In this document: one piece after another, positions 23,341 to 34,836 of the stretch
How the letters are laid out: each line of letters opens with the position of its first letter
How positions within the stretch are numbered: the first letter of the stretch is position 1
Source of the DNA: Diadema setosum
Taxonomy: Eukaryota; Echinodermata; Echinoidea; Diadematoida; Diadematidae
Direction of reading: 5' to 3'
Length of the DNA: 64,000 nt
Assembly: GCA_033980235.1 (NCBI GenBank)
Contig: CM067075.1
Location: 4,690,486 to 4,754,485, forward strand
Program-made: the position numbers and the translations under genes
Notes under the pieces: generated by a model
Databases searched by the model: none
What the model saw: the letters and a program-made list of their open reading frames with translations, nothing else
Told to the model about the DNA's origin: nothing

Positions 23341-24490
23341 AATACAAAAATTTTCGGCTCGCTCGCTGCGCTCGCTCGCCAAAATTTATATAAAAAAGAA
23401 GGTAAGAACAAAACGTGATGATGACAAAATGACAGTGTCTATTGTGTTCACACATGTAATTTTATATTTAGCAGGCAAAATGTTTCACGGAGCAGCGGCT
23501 GCAATTTCTTTCGTTCTGAAGCGATCGCCAACTGGATCAAAAGAAGGCGCCAACGGTTTCGAACATACGGGGGGGGGGGGGGGCGCAAAAAAAACCCCGA
23601 ATCAAACAAGATAACAACAAAATGTAATGATGACGCGGAAATATACAAATTTCGGCTCACTCGCTCGTACTAATTCAGATTATTTATTCAAGTCCTCGGT
23701 TTGTTGGTATAAATCGTTATCTATAAAGCCGTCACTATTATCTTGATTAGAATTGTAAGATTTAATAAGAAAAAAATGACAAGAGTTTCATGATTTGTAA
23801 GCTGAAATACAAAAAATTTCGGCTCGCTCGCTGCGTTCGCTCGCCAAAATTTGTATAAAAAAAAGAGAAGAAGATAAGAACAAAACGTGACGATGAGCGG
23901 ACAAAATGACAATGTCTATTGTGTTCACTCATGTCATTTTATATTATTAGCAGGAAAAATGTTACACGGAGCAGCGTCTGCAATTTCATTAGTTCTAACA
24001 AAAAATCAAAAAAGATAAAAAAAAACACGTAATGATGACGCAGAAATATACAAATTTCGGCTCACTCGCTCGTACTAATTTAGAGTATTTTTTCAAGTCC
24101 TCACTTTGTTGGTATAAATCGTTATCTATAAGGTCGTCACTATAATTGTGAGATTTAATAAGCAAAAAATGACAAGAATTCCATGTTTTGTAGGCTGAAA
24201 TACAAAAATTTTCGGCTCGCTCGCTGCGCTCGCTCGCCAAAATTTATATTAAAAAAGATAAGAACAATACGTGATGATGACGAGGACACAAATTTCAGCT
24301 CACTCGCGCGTACTAATGTAGAGTATTTTTTAAAGTTCTCAGTTTTTTGGTAGAAATCGTTATCTATAAGGCCGTCACTATATCTTGTTTAGAATTGTAA
24401 GATTTGGTAAGCAAAAAATGACAAGAATTCCATGTTTTGTAAGCTGAAATACAAAAATTTTCGGCTCGCTCGCTGCGCTCGCTCGCCAAA
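23341..24490. repeat. Internal tandem repeats of the hAT-like element
   Basis: Two alternating strings recur. GGCTCGCTCGCTGCGCTCGC starts at 23356, 23821 (one base changed), 24214 and 24463. A segment with TTTCGGCTCACTCG, then TCGTTATCTATAA, starts at about 23646, 24055 and 24293. Confidence 0.8.
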
Positions 24491-24679
24491 ATCTATCAAA
24501 ATTCATTACATTTAAATCACCCTCAAAAATTCCCTTTTAAGTGCTTGAAAAAGCATCATGTGGACCTTGTTTAAAGTCCCTACCGGGATGGGGTTGCATG
24601 GGGTTGAACACTTTTTCAGAAATTAGGGGCGCAATTTTCGTGCTTACCCCGGGCGCCGTTTTCCCTAGATACGCCACTG

Positions 24680-24687
24680 CGCAAAGG
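24680..24687. repeat. Target-site duplication, right copy
   Basis: CGCAAAGG, matching 22989-22996. Confidence 0.85.
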
Positions 24688-24882
24688 CAAGGCTGTCATC
24701 TGGCGTTCATAGTGGACCCTACCAATGATAAAAATAATAATATTTCAGAAAATAAAGTGAACAAAAATGACAATCCTGGATCCAGAATAATTCATATGGC
24801 GGTCCGGATTACATCCAAATTCAAGTGAATTATTTCATTATGTTGTTAACTTTCCTTTAAAAAAAAAAATTGTATGCAATCG

Positions 24883-25095
24883 GTTAAAGGGATGGTACAT
24901 ATAGTTTTGTTTGAGATGGGGGATTCATATTTTAACTGCTTGCGAGATCATTACAAACCAACTACAAAATATTATAAAGTGAAAGCATGCAATTCTGCGA
25001 AGTATACTCAAAGTTGCTGTTGTTTTTTTTAGTGAAAATCGGCTTGAAATTCATTCATTCATTCAAATGACAGAGATATTCAAAAACAATTATTT
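24883..25095. mobile_element. Partial MITE (TTAAAGGGATGGTA family)
   Basis: It begins TTAAAGGGATGGTACATATAG and shares AAACCA, CAAAGT and GAAATCGG-type strings with the complete element at 47457-47857. The right half is missing. Confidence 0.5.
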
Positions 25096-25575
25096 AAAAC
25101 AATCATTCTTAAACTATTGTCCACTTTGACCCCGTTTACAGTGCGAGGCTCGGCCCAGCCCCGCTTCAGTGTAAACGCGCAAAAGGCCAAATGCGGGGCC
25201 AAAATTGGCCTCGCATTTGGCCTCGCTCTGAATTGGTGGTCTCGGCCGCGGCCGAGCCCGGCCTTTTCTCATTGTAAACGCAAACTGGGCCAAATGCGCG
25301 GCCAATTTTAGTCTGGCTTCCAAACCCTCTGCCGTACTATTTCGCTATTCAGGATATTAACCCCCTCAACGTCGAAAGCTAGTATAGTTTAAGGTGGTTT
25401 TGTCCTGCAAAGGATTTTTCCTTCGGCAAAGGCCGAACGGCGACTTCGTCGCCACGGAATCCAGTTGGCAAAAGGTCTGAAAACCAGACTATACCAAATT
25501 GCGTTTGTTTACAAGCAGAGCGCCACTACGACAAAACATTGAAAGGTTTGAATTAAAAGCGCGGCCGTTTTTTTT

Positions 25576-25791
25576 AGACGGCACAGATTGGGGAAACTAA
25601 AAATCTATCGGGGACCCTATCCCTAAACCTAACCCTAATCCTAATCCTAACCCTAACCATCAAACCCTAACCCTAACCCTAACCCCAACCCCAACCCTAA
25701 CCATAACCATAACCATAACCATAACCAAAAACCCTAACCCAACGTTTTTCCCATAGGTTTTACACGCGCCATGCCCCAATCTGTGCCGTCT
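25576..25791. mobile_element. Nested foldback element with telomere-like core
   Basis: The inverted ends AGACGGCACAGATTGGGG (25576-25593) and CCCCAATCTGTGCCGTCT (25774-25791) are exact, with T-rich and A-rich flanks. The interior is the CCCTAA-type array at 25621-25740. Confidence 0.8.
25621..25740. repeat. Interstitial telomere-like (CCCTAA)n array with variants
   Basis: Units are CCCTAA, CCTAAT, CCCCAA and a block of five ATAACC-type units. TTAGGG is the telomere repeat of most animals, including echinoderms. The array sits inside a transposable element, so it is unlikely to mark a former chromosome end. Confidence 0.9.
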
Positions 25792-25856
25792 TAAAAAAAA
25801 ACGCCGCCCGGCGCCCGGCAGCGGGCTCGGCCCAGCCCCGCACTGTAAACGGGGTC

Positions 25857-26334
25857 TATGACGTGGATCATATAGTAGCGTGGTCGCGATCCTGTACACT
25901 GTAGGTGTATCCAGTGATGGGGGCATTACTTCTGATTGTCCAGTTTTCCTCAAATTTGTACTTCTGAATGTTTTACTAACATTCACTGCTTTCAGAATTC
26001 ACTCAATTCAAAGTTATAACTCATATCTGGGTTTTGTTCCCCGCTATGAACCGTACCGTCCTCCGGGGCAAGGGCCGAAGCCCATATTGGCATATACTAC
26101 TGTAGTAGCCATGACTTCACACATTATACTGTACTCGTTTTGTCTTCATTTTCTTCTTTGGAGAAATATCACGTCGATGGCTTCATACAACGAGAACACC
26201 TCAACTGCATGCTTGGCTTGTTATCATTATTATCAATACAATGCGTTTTTTCACAACGCAGAGCGAGTTGGTGCTTGCGCACTATGCACCTGTACCAGTT
26301 GGTATGTTCTTTCTTCCACTCTCCCTTTGCCTTG
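25857..26334. other. Unassigned sequence
   Basis: No supported gene. A long open frame (25880-26515) runs into the 1.4-kb direct repeat, but it has no recognisable domain and no matching frame in the second repeat copy's flank. Confidence 0.5.
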
Positions 26335-27729
26335 TGTACGTTGTGCACGTGAGTGGAAAGAGGCAGAGTGCCGGGTGTCGTCTGCTATGTACTGTGAGGA
26401 ACCGTGTACAGCTGACGCACACACTCTACGTCAACATACGTCACGGCGACGCGCCGAAAAGGACATCCGGTCTATCTGCCACGACAGACGACAGTGCAGT
26501 CGCAGTACTAGGTAATCGGATTGTGTATTGCAAATACATGTACACACTATGTACGTACATATACCATTCCTCGCTTTGCCGTAGCGTGTAGGACGTGTGT
26601 GTATCGGCTTGATCAGCGGACCACCACACACTGCGTGCGGCATTGCAAAACGTTTACGTACTGTTCTGCCATATAGCTCGACGTCGGACGTACGTAACGT
26701 GCCCAGAATTTAGAACGCAAACGACGCATAGCTCCGACGGCCGGGTAAGTGCCAGTGCTAATGCGTGCATTCCTAACTTTTTCCTCCTTGTTTTTTAGTT
26801 TACGTATTGCAATCACTACATGTGACATTCTGAAATATGTGCTGTGAATGTAAAGTTGAGCTTCCTGAATTTAAACTTTCATTCTTGCGGCGAACTTCAC
26901 AGCTAAAGTGTGATGTAGAGTCTCTCCGTTGAATGATGTGTGTCACTCGCCCCATGCAGTAAATCGACGCAGTACATTAACGCAAGGTGTCTTGCCGTGT
27001 GGCACCGAGCCGCATGGCTGTTTCAGTCATGTATTCTTACAATGTATCTAGAACAAATGAAGAGTTTGTTTGCAAAAACCGATAAGTCCATATTTGCCAA
27101 ATGGAGATATTTGCGGTTAAAGGTCAAGAAAAATAAAGAGAATAATAAGAAAATTTTTGCTTCTTTTGACCATAACTTCAAAAATGTACCTTGTGACCAA
27201 TACGTTATATCATTTAAAAGGTATTATTTTGTACTTTATGACAAAGACCGTAACTCAAAATCTTCAAAAATGGACATCGGTTTTTGCGAACAAACTCTTC
27301 AAATGTTCTACTAACACTTTGACAGGGCTGCCAACATTGGAAACTATAGTTGAGAGTGAGCCTCCCAGGCCAATGCTATAATTTAGGAGTCAAAATGAGT
27401 GAGATCAATAGAAGTGCATGCATGCAAATGAAATAAAGTTTTCACAGTTAGTGTGAGAAAGGACCAAAATGAGTGAGTCTCACTCTCATTGAGTGCAGCC
27501 CTGCTTTGACTGTGAGACCGTCGCAATGCCTAACTTATACCAAAAGGGGTACCGGTATGACCATGTAGTCGGAGTGCGTTTCGAACATTTGATTGTGTTA
27601 CTTTTTCTTTTCTTTATGTTGTAAACTACAGGACATTACAGGTGGAAGCATACCCGTGTAACGTTAGAGGGCTCTAGGATAATAATAGGAGTGTGTTCTC
27701 ACCCCCCCCCCCACACACACATCTGTAGC
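26335..27729 (+). repeat. 1.4-kb direct repeat, copy A (duplicate of MADF-gene upstream region)
   Basis: It is almost identical to 33431-34828. I saw one substitution (T at 26805, C at 33901) and a difference in a C-run near the right end. Copy B ends directly before the MADF-BESS start codon, but copy A is followed by the inverted-repeat-bounded segment. The first third is CpG-rich and ends with a donor-like GTAAGT at about 26746. The right end has a C-run, CA repeat and CTGTAG. This resembles a promoter, 5' UTR exon and intron ending in an acceptor. Confidence 0.85.
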
Positions 27730-28265
27730 CTGACTAGTAACCGCTCACTTTGATACTTTATTGTGAATAACTTTACCAAATTATCTTCTTCCCGATCCAA
27801 TCCTGTGAAATGTGGTTGGCGATATTGCTCTTTCTTATGTATATTACAATCATCTGCTCACGAAGTCCTATAACGGAATAAACGCGCGATACCTTCGTCG
27901 TTACATCCTGTACTAGTAGCCGCTCACCCCTGACTAGTAGCCGCTCACTATAATACATGGCGCGCGCGCCGCACATTACAAGGCTCTGAATGATGCTCTA
28001 GCAAAAGGCAAGTCTGTCAACACGTGTGCCGAGGCTGAGATAAACATAAATTTTTGGCAGCATACTGTGTGGTGGATATTCTTTATAATTGTATTCAATT
28101 TCCATGTCCGAATTCGAACAATCTAATATCACATTAATGTTCGGTTTGTTGTTTTTCACTTTCTTTATACGATGTGTAAGTATGCTGCATTGGACATGTG
28201 TCGTATTTATTATTATGTGGAAGACGGGTCTGCTTAATAGTTGCGAAAGTAGAATTTTATAGATA

Positions 28266-30223
28266 CATGGGAATCCCGTTATAACGAGATCGTCGGTTCC
28301 GGGTGATTTTGCTCGTCATATCCGGATTCTCGTTGTATCCGAACGCTTGTGGAATTTACACTTTATATATAAATGCTCTATTAAAATTGGGCTACCTGCA
28401 TTTTATTATGACGACGTCATATTGATGAACAGAAAAACAAGAAATGCGACAGGAAAATGAGAGAGCATTCTCGCGATAATTACAATTATTTTTGTTCTAG
28501 ACACATGCATGTTATCAAATATTTCAGATTTGACAAATCATATCGTATACGGGGCCTTCCTTTTGTTAGCCCCATGCTGATCAATCTGCACATCTAAGAA
28601 GAGAGAGAGAGAGATGAAGCAAAATTTATGCAACTACCGGTAAAGTATCGCGCTATCAACGCTGCGTTTAGCGTAACTCGCGTGGATGAAAGCTGTGAGT
28701 AAAATCCGAATGTATCCTTCATTTTATGACAAATTACTGATATAAACCACGTGTACTATGGTGAAAGTTTACACCACAATATACACTCTTCTTTTATTTC
28801 TTCTACAGGGAAACAGCTTCCCGGTTGTGATGCATGAGGTTGTAGGAATGCGTGCTTTGCGTGAATGTTTTACCAGACGACTTTGATGGGTCATTCATTC
28901 ATTCATTTATTCATTCATTTATTTATTTTTCATTTCCAACAAAAACATATAAATATATTACAAAAATTGAATACAGTGCATAATGTCATCATACAAAGTA
29001 TAGGATAAATTTACAGAAAACTTGTAGGTATAGGAAAATGTTGGAAATGGGGAGGAATGCTAAAAAGCTGAGCTTGTAGGCTGCATTCCCCCCCGCACGT
29101 AATACAAGAAAAAATGATAGATAGACTGATAAACATTGAAAATGGATGAAACAAAGAAACTAAGACAAAAAGACCTATAACCTAACTTATTCGAAACAAA
29201 AAGACCTATAACCTAACTTATTCGAAACAAAAACCCTGAACAAATCCCTACACTAAAGTGCCGTCAATGCCGTTTTATAAGAAAACGAAAACCACGTATA
29301 GATACCGGCTAACTGTGGACTGCAAAATCGAGTGAAATAGTACTTGTATTTTGGTAGGCTACAGTTGACTTAATTAAAATTTTAGCATACGATCCCATCG
29401 TATTTTAATTTTGACATTTAATTCTATTCATCTTATCAAAGTTACGTAAATGGGTATCTAACTGAGCGGCCAATGTTTGCGAAAGCAGCGAACAATGGCA
29501 GATTATAACTTTCGTCAGGGCTCGGTAACAGTTGAGATCAAACTCAAGAACAGTTTTAATTTTAACAAGCAGTTCTTTCTATCGCAAAGGATTTTGGAAC
29601 ATCAGTGTTCAAAGCTCCCAAAACATTACAATTCGCTGTGTTCGCCGCTCACAGATATTCCCGTTACGTATCTTTGGAAACATTTCGGATACGTAAACAT
29701 ATACTGTACACCATTTTTTTTTTCTTGTTTAAGCCATTAGATAACGTTAATTCGAATTGTAGCGTTTGTGATAACATTTCGGCATAAATAGCGAAGGCTA
29801 TTATAGCTTCTAAATATTCCGATGCTGTTCCATCACGGCCTTTGGAAAGAGACTTTATGAACTTGTGGCGCCGTTATCACCTTGATTGCTTCTGTTTGGC
29901 ACTGGCATAATTATGTTAGTCTGTTTGCACGAAACGATAGTTCAAATAATTTACGGAGAATTAAACTTTTCTGGTTTTGAAATAAAGCGTGATTTTGCCC
30001 ATTGTTAAGTTCGGCTTAAAAGAGAATAAGTTGTCGTTATATAAAAATCCGTACAAATTCATCTTTGCTTTTCTCTGTTTTTAGGCCCGAAAATTATCTC
30101 GCAATAGCCGGAACTCCAAATCTCCATTTAGGCTAACATGCAAATTTATTTGGGACCGGACGATTTATCTCGTTATAAGCTGATTCTCGTTGTATCCGAT
30201 CTCGTTAGAACAGGATTCCCCTG
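28266..30223. mobile_element. Pogo/Tigger-type non-autonomous element (TA-flanked)
   Basis: The ends CATGGGAATCCCGTTATAAC and the inverse of CAGGGGAATCCTGTTCTAAC are each flanked by TA, with CGAGAT continuing the match. The TCCCGTTATAACGA-type end is shared by pogo/Tigger-like elements of the Tc1/mariner group. About 1.96 kb with no transposase domain. It contains a retroposon-like tail (28890-29105) and a 31-bp tandem duplication (AAAGACCTATAACC..., 29165-29228). Confidence 0.65.
28890..29105 (-). repeat. Possible 3' tail of a retroposon
   Basis: It begins with (ATTC)n/ATTT repeats followed by TTTCCAACAAAAACATA and AATACA strings, which resembles the reverse-oriented 3' end of a LINE or SINE. 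No coding part is present. Low confidence. Confidence 0.3.
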
Positions 30224-31964
30224 TATACAAGTTATGAAATAGCCATTATTCATAATGTACCGAACTGAATGATTCGTGAGGTCTTTGATCATAGCGATCA
30301 AAAACATCTAAAACGCAGAATAGATCCAATGCAAATAAATTCACGTGCATTATACCAGTGCCCTCCGCTGTTTTATTCTAATATTCCTTTTCTTTTTTCT
30401 TTTTCTTTTCTTGCTTTCTGTTTCTTCCATTTTTTTCTAAGATCATTTCAAGTTGTACAAACGTGGCAAACAAGGAACTTTACAAGGAAATCCATTCAAT
30501 TATATATAATGTCAATGTCTCACAACTTTTCCAACAAAGCTTTTGTTATAAACATCATTATATCACCCATCCATTAAAAGCGTAAGACGGCGTGCTCTGT
30601 CAATGTCTATATAGGCCTAGAGTATAGATTTCAGAACTGGCATAAATTGGTTTTAGGCTCAAAACTTTCCATAAAACAAAAGGCTTATCGTTATACATCA
30701 TTGTACGAAATACAGGAACATATAGCTTGAAAACAATAAATTTAACCTTTATACCAAAGTGTGGACTTTGATACCACCCGTTTGAAGGTCACATAACTTA
30801 TAAACTGGCAAAATCAGGGTGTTAAAATGCTTACACCAACATGGTGTAAACATAATTATCTTAACACCGTTGATAACGCCAGGATTCACTCAAATCGGCC
30901 ACCACAGATAAAACGTAATGTTTAAATTAACCTCTAAATACCAAAGTGTGATTGCCTGGATGTCATGGAGGCAAACCACGCCCGTAACCAGTTTTTTTTT
31001 TTTCCTATGGAGGCGGGGAGGGTGGAGGTGCGTATTTAAGAAAAGAAAACGGACTTTTCATGCATGCAGAAATTATTGTTTCGTTAGCGCCGACAATCTC
31101 GCTCAGCGGGAGGAGGAGGTGGGGGGGGGGGGTTGCCTCGTACCTTTATGATCACACATTGATATAATTTTTTGTTGAACATTGCATCCCAATTTCCATG
31201 GAATTAATTATAAGTATATGAAAAAGGACTAAAAGTATACATATTTATACAGTTCACCACACAAGCTTTTAATTCTATATATATATTGAATGGAAAGTCC
31301 CCCAGACATTATGTTGATTTTAGGGAATGCTGAAAAAGAATAAAAACATACCAGTTATGAGCACTTCGAAAAATGTTATTATAAAAAAAAAGTATCTGCA
31401 AACATTTCATAAACAGGCAAATCTACAGCAAGGCTGGCGATCTTTTCAAACATTGTATACCTTCAAACATGACAAATTGTAATACTTACGATAATAAATC
31501 TTACGAATGCAAGAGTATGTTTGTGCTTAAAATTTCGGTCATATTTATTAGTAATTTTCGTTAAGTATGTCTGAAATAAAGATGCATAAAAACAAAATTC
31601 AGTGGTATAACTCTCTCTATATATGTGGGTTTTTGGGGGGATACAGCAAAAATATTATATGGGATATAGTCATTACAGGAATATCACTTTTGAGTCCTGT
31701 AAATACCTGTATTTCTCAGCCGCTCGCTCATACGTATTATTTGTTTTATAATGTCGACGCACATATTACTTCTGAGAAAAGAAAAAGTCAATATAATCTA
31801 CACACACCTCAACACTATTTTGAATATACAGTTATCCAAAATATCATTTTGAAAATTCCATTTAAATACAATATGAACAAGATCATTTTTTTTCACTGGT
31901 AGGTAAGGTTATCCAAAAGGAAGAAGGGAAAAGAGAGAGACTGCGATCATGCTCCCCTATCAGT

Positions 31965-32610
31965 TCAGCAGAAAGGACACCGATACATGTATTTTGATAT
32001 GTCTTCTTCAACCTTATTTTTTAGTTCACTGCATTCCAAGTGCAACCATGTGTCGCAAAAATCACAAGAAACCCATTGATCTTCTACAGCTTCTTCTTTC
32101 CTGCATGCTGGACATACATTATCCAACATCATCTGATTCAATTCCTTCCTTTTTGTTCCTCTTCTTTTTTTTTTTCTTTTCTTCGACGCTATTCTTCTTC
32201 GTAGAGTCATCTTCTTTGTTGTCTTCTCTCTTGTTTTACATTTCTTCTTCCGGCCAAGCTCACTTTTCTCTCTTTTTTTTTTTGCACTCAGATTCTTCCA
32301 ACTTCATTTCTTCCTTCTGTTTTATTTCTTCTAATATATGGTTCATTTCTTCTATCCTCATCACAATCCCATCTGTGTGATCTTTCTTTCTATTTCCTGT
32401 ACCCAACTTCATCTCTTCTATCTTCTTCTTTAGATCTTCCCTCTTCTTTCTCAATGTCTTTGTGCCTTCTTCTTTTTTTCCTTTGTTTCTCTCTCTTTCT
32501 CTTCCTTTCTTTTCTTCAACTCTCTTTTCTGTTTGGATTTCATGTGAGTTATGAAATCATCTCCTGATATTGCTTCAGTAGCTGCAATATCCTTTTTTGA
32601 CTTCCTGGAA
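31965..32610 (-). pseudogene. C-terminal remnant of a transposase-like protein with PHD-type zinc finger
   Basis: The minus strand encodes a Lys/Glu-rich segment from about 32610 (KSKKDIAATEAISGDDF, then many KK/EE repeats) to 32260. After a frame change it encodes residues with a C-terminal zinc finger: C-x2-C, then WVSCDFCDTWLHLEC, then YRCPFC directly followed by the stop at 31965-31967. A charged tail ending in a PHD-like finger is typical of CENP-B/jerky/pogo-type DDE transposases. The catalytic DDE part was not found nearby, so this is a fragment. An acceptor-like TTCCAG precedes the segment. An alternative is another transposon protein with a PHD finger. Confidence 0.5.
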
Positions 32611-33430
32611 CGTGTACTTCGGGAAACTCGATATAATGTTCGAGAGACGGGGACATTTTTATTTGAAACCTATTTCATTTTGGGACTAACGAACCTTATG
32701 AATAACGATCGAGTTGTAACCGTATATAAACATGTTTTATATATATAATTATACGTATGTATATAATTATATATTTACTTATAGCAATGTAAAAATAGAG
32801 GAATGCATTAGATGTCAATTGCTTTGATTATAATTCAAATCTGAATTTTCGGGGGCCTCCCACTTCGTCGGAAATCCAAGAGGATAGTTAGCGGGGAGGA
32901 GGGGGGAGCTAATAAATCAGCGGTCTGAAAGCGCGCGCGCCACATACTGTACACACGTAATTAGTGGGGGGGGGGGGGGGTGAGCGGTTACTAGTCAAGA
33001 GCCATCTCTGTACGAGTTTCGAACTTTTTTTGTTCGCTTACGCAATTCCACGTAAATACGTACACTACTATCGTTCAGTTATTTGCCGACAGTTGTCAGG
33101 TCGACGACTAGCGCATATTCGTACGACTTATCTCAACTTTGCGGGATTTTAACTTAAAAATCACGGCCTACTCACTAATTCCACTAACTTCAGTAGACGA
33201 GACCTTTCCGGCCATCGGGAATCTCCAGATGTGGCTAATTGCATTTAAACATCATAAAATAGTCGTGAATACTTTGAATATTGCAATTTGTTTGAGCATC
33301 GAATTCTTAGCATTGCGCACACGCGTACTGCAGTGCGTGCAGTGCGTATTCGAGAATGTAGGGCAGATATTCGCGGTCATCATCAACTACACTCGTGCGC
33401 TAAGAGGTGAGCGGTAACTAGTCAGGCTAC

Positions 33431-34828
33431 TGTACGTTGTGCACGTGAGTGGAAAGAGGCAGAGTGCCGGGTGTCGTCTGCTATGTACTGTGAGGAACCG
33501 TGTACAGCTGACGCACACACTCTACGTCAACATACGTCACGGCGACGCGCCGAAAAGGACATCCGGTCTATCTGCCACGACAGACGACAGTGCAGTCGCA
33601 GTACTAGGTAATCGGATTGTGTATTGCAAATACATGTACACACTATGTACGTACATATACCATTCCTCGCTTTGCCGTAGCGTGTAGGACGTGTGTGTAT
33701 CGGCTTGATCAGCGGACCACCACACACTGCGTGCGGCATTGCAAAACGTTTACGTACTGTTCTGCCATATAGCTCGACGTCGGACGTACGTAACGTGCCC
33801 AGAATTTAGAACGCAAACGACGCATAGCTCCGACGGCCGGGTAAGTGCCAGTGCTAATGCGTGCATTCCTAACTTTTTCCTCCTTGTTTTTTAGTTTACG
33901 CATTGCAATCACTACATGTGACATTCTGAAATATGTGCTGTGAATGTAAAGTTGAGCTTCCTGAATTTAAACTTTCATTCTTGCGGCGAACTTCACAGCT
34001 AAAGTGTGATGTAGAGTCTCTCCGTTGAATGATGTGTGTCACTCGCCCCATGCAGTAAATCGACGCAGTACATTAACGCAAGGTGTCTTGCCGTGTGGCA
34101 CCGAGCCGCATGGCTGTTTCAGTCATGTATTCTTACAATGTATCTAGAACAAATGAAGAGTTTGTTTGCAAAAACCGATAAGTCCATATTTGCCAAATGG
34201 AGATATTTGCGGTTAAAGGTCAAGAAAAATAAAGAGAATAATAAGAAAATTTTTGCTTCTTTTGACCATAACTTCAAAAATGTACCTTGTGACCAATACG
34301 TTATATCATTTAAAAGGTATTATTTTGTACTTTATGACAAAGACCGTAACTCAAAATCTTCAAAAATGGACATCGGTTTTTGCGAACAAACTCTTCAAAT
34401 GTTCTACTAACACTTTGACAGGGCTGCCAACATTGGAAACTATAGTTGAGAGTGAGCCTCCCAGGCCAATGCTATAATTTAGGAGTCAAAATGAGTGAGA
34501 TCAATAGAAGTGCATGCATGCAAATGAAATAAAGTTTTCACAGTTAGTGTGAGAAAGGACCAAAATGAGTGAGTCTCACTCTCATTGAGTGCAGCCCTGC
34601 TTTGACTGTGAGACCGTCGCAATGCCTAACTTATACCAAAAGGGGTACCGGTATGACCATGTAGTCGGAGTGCGTTTCGAACATTTGATTGTGTTACTTT
34701 TTCTTTTCTTTATGTTGTAAACTACAGGACATTACAGGTGGAAGCATACCCGTGTAACGTTAGAGGGCTCTAGGATAATAATAGGAGTGTGTTCTCACCC
34801 CCCCCCCCCCCACACACACATCTGTAGC
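33431..34828 (+). promoter_or_regulatory. 1.4-kb direct repeat, copy B; likely promoter/5' UTR region of the MADF-BESS gene
   Basis: It ends 8 bases before the MADF-BESS ATG (34837). The left part is CpG-rich with repeated ACGTACG strings. A donor-like GTAAGT lies at about 33841-33846, and the right end has a C-run, CACACACA and CTGTAG, which could act as an acceptor just before the start codon. The promoter/UTR-intron reading is inferred; the duplication with 26335-27729 is seen directly. Confidence 0.5.
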
Positions 34829-34836
34829 TGGTCAAG

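Larger units (their letters stand above)
22997..24679. mobile_element. hAT-like non-autonomous element with 8-bp target duplication
   Basis: The terminal repeat CAGTGGCGTATCT is exact apart from one base at each end (right end AGATACGCCACTG). Both sides are flanked by the direct 8-mer CGCAAAGG (22989-22996 and 24680-24687). An 8-bp duplication with CAGTGGCGTA-type ends is characteristic of the hAT superfamily. CCCCGGGCGCC also occurs in inverted arrangement near both ends. The interior has tandemly repeated segments of about 250-450 bp containing GGCTCGCTCGCTGCGCTCGC, but no transposase. Confidence 0.85.
25128..25856 (-). mobile_element. TIR transposon (GACCCCGTTTACAG ends), copy 2, reverse orientation
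   Basis: The ends GACCCCGTTTACAG (25128-25141) and CTGTAAACGGGGTC (25843-25856) match copy 1 (6700-7762) in reverse. Shared internal strings include the stretches around CTCTGCC, TTCGCTATTCAGGATATTAA and GGTGGTTTTGTCCTGCAAA. It lacks the 506-bp MITE present in copy 1. It carries instead an insertion (25576-25791) containing a telomere-like repeat. No ORF. Confidence 0.78.
27729..33430. mobile_element. 5.7-kb inverted-repeat-bounded composite element
   Basis: The outer ends GTAGCCTGACTAGT...CGCTCAC (from 27725) and the inverse (to 33430) match over 24 bp with one mismatch. The core motif ACTAGTARCCGCTCAC recurs at 27733, 27912 and 27933. It appears inverted at 32980 and 33407 with R replaced. 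Inner GCGCGCGC tracts (27961 and 32929) flank inner motif copies, so a second pair of ends may be nested within the outer pair. The interior holds a pogo-type element (28266-30223) and a transposase-like fragment (31965-32610, minus). No intact transposase is present. Confidence 0.6.

Noticed and set aside
25880..26515. 211-codon plus-strand frame
   Set aside because: It crosses the boundary of the 1.4-kb repeat, has no domain, and the same repeat reads into a different sequence at copy B.
26940..27314. 124-codon frame present in both 1.4-kb repeats
   Set aside because: Its conservation is explained by the recent duplication; there is no recognisable domain and the composition resembles intron or UTR.
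31949..32380. Plus-strand 143-codon frame rich in Ser/Phe
   Set aside because: It is the reverse complement of the Lys/Glu-rich transposase tail on the minus strand.
26335..34828. Classical LTR retrotransposon
   Set aside because: No reverse transcriptase, primer-binding site, polypurine tract or flanking target duplication was found, and the repeat edges are not TG...CA.
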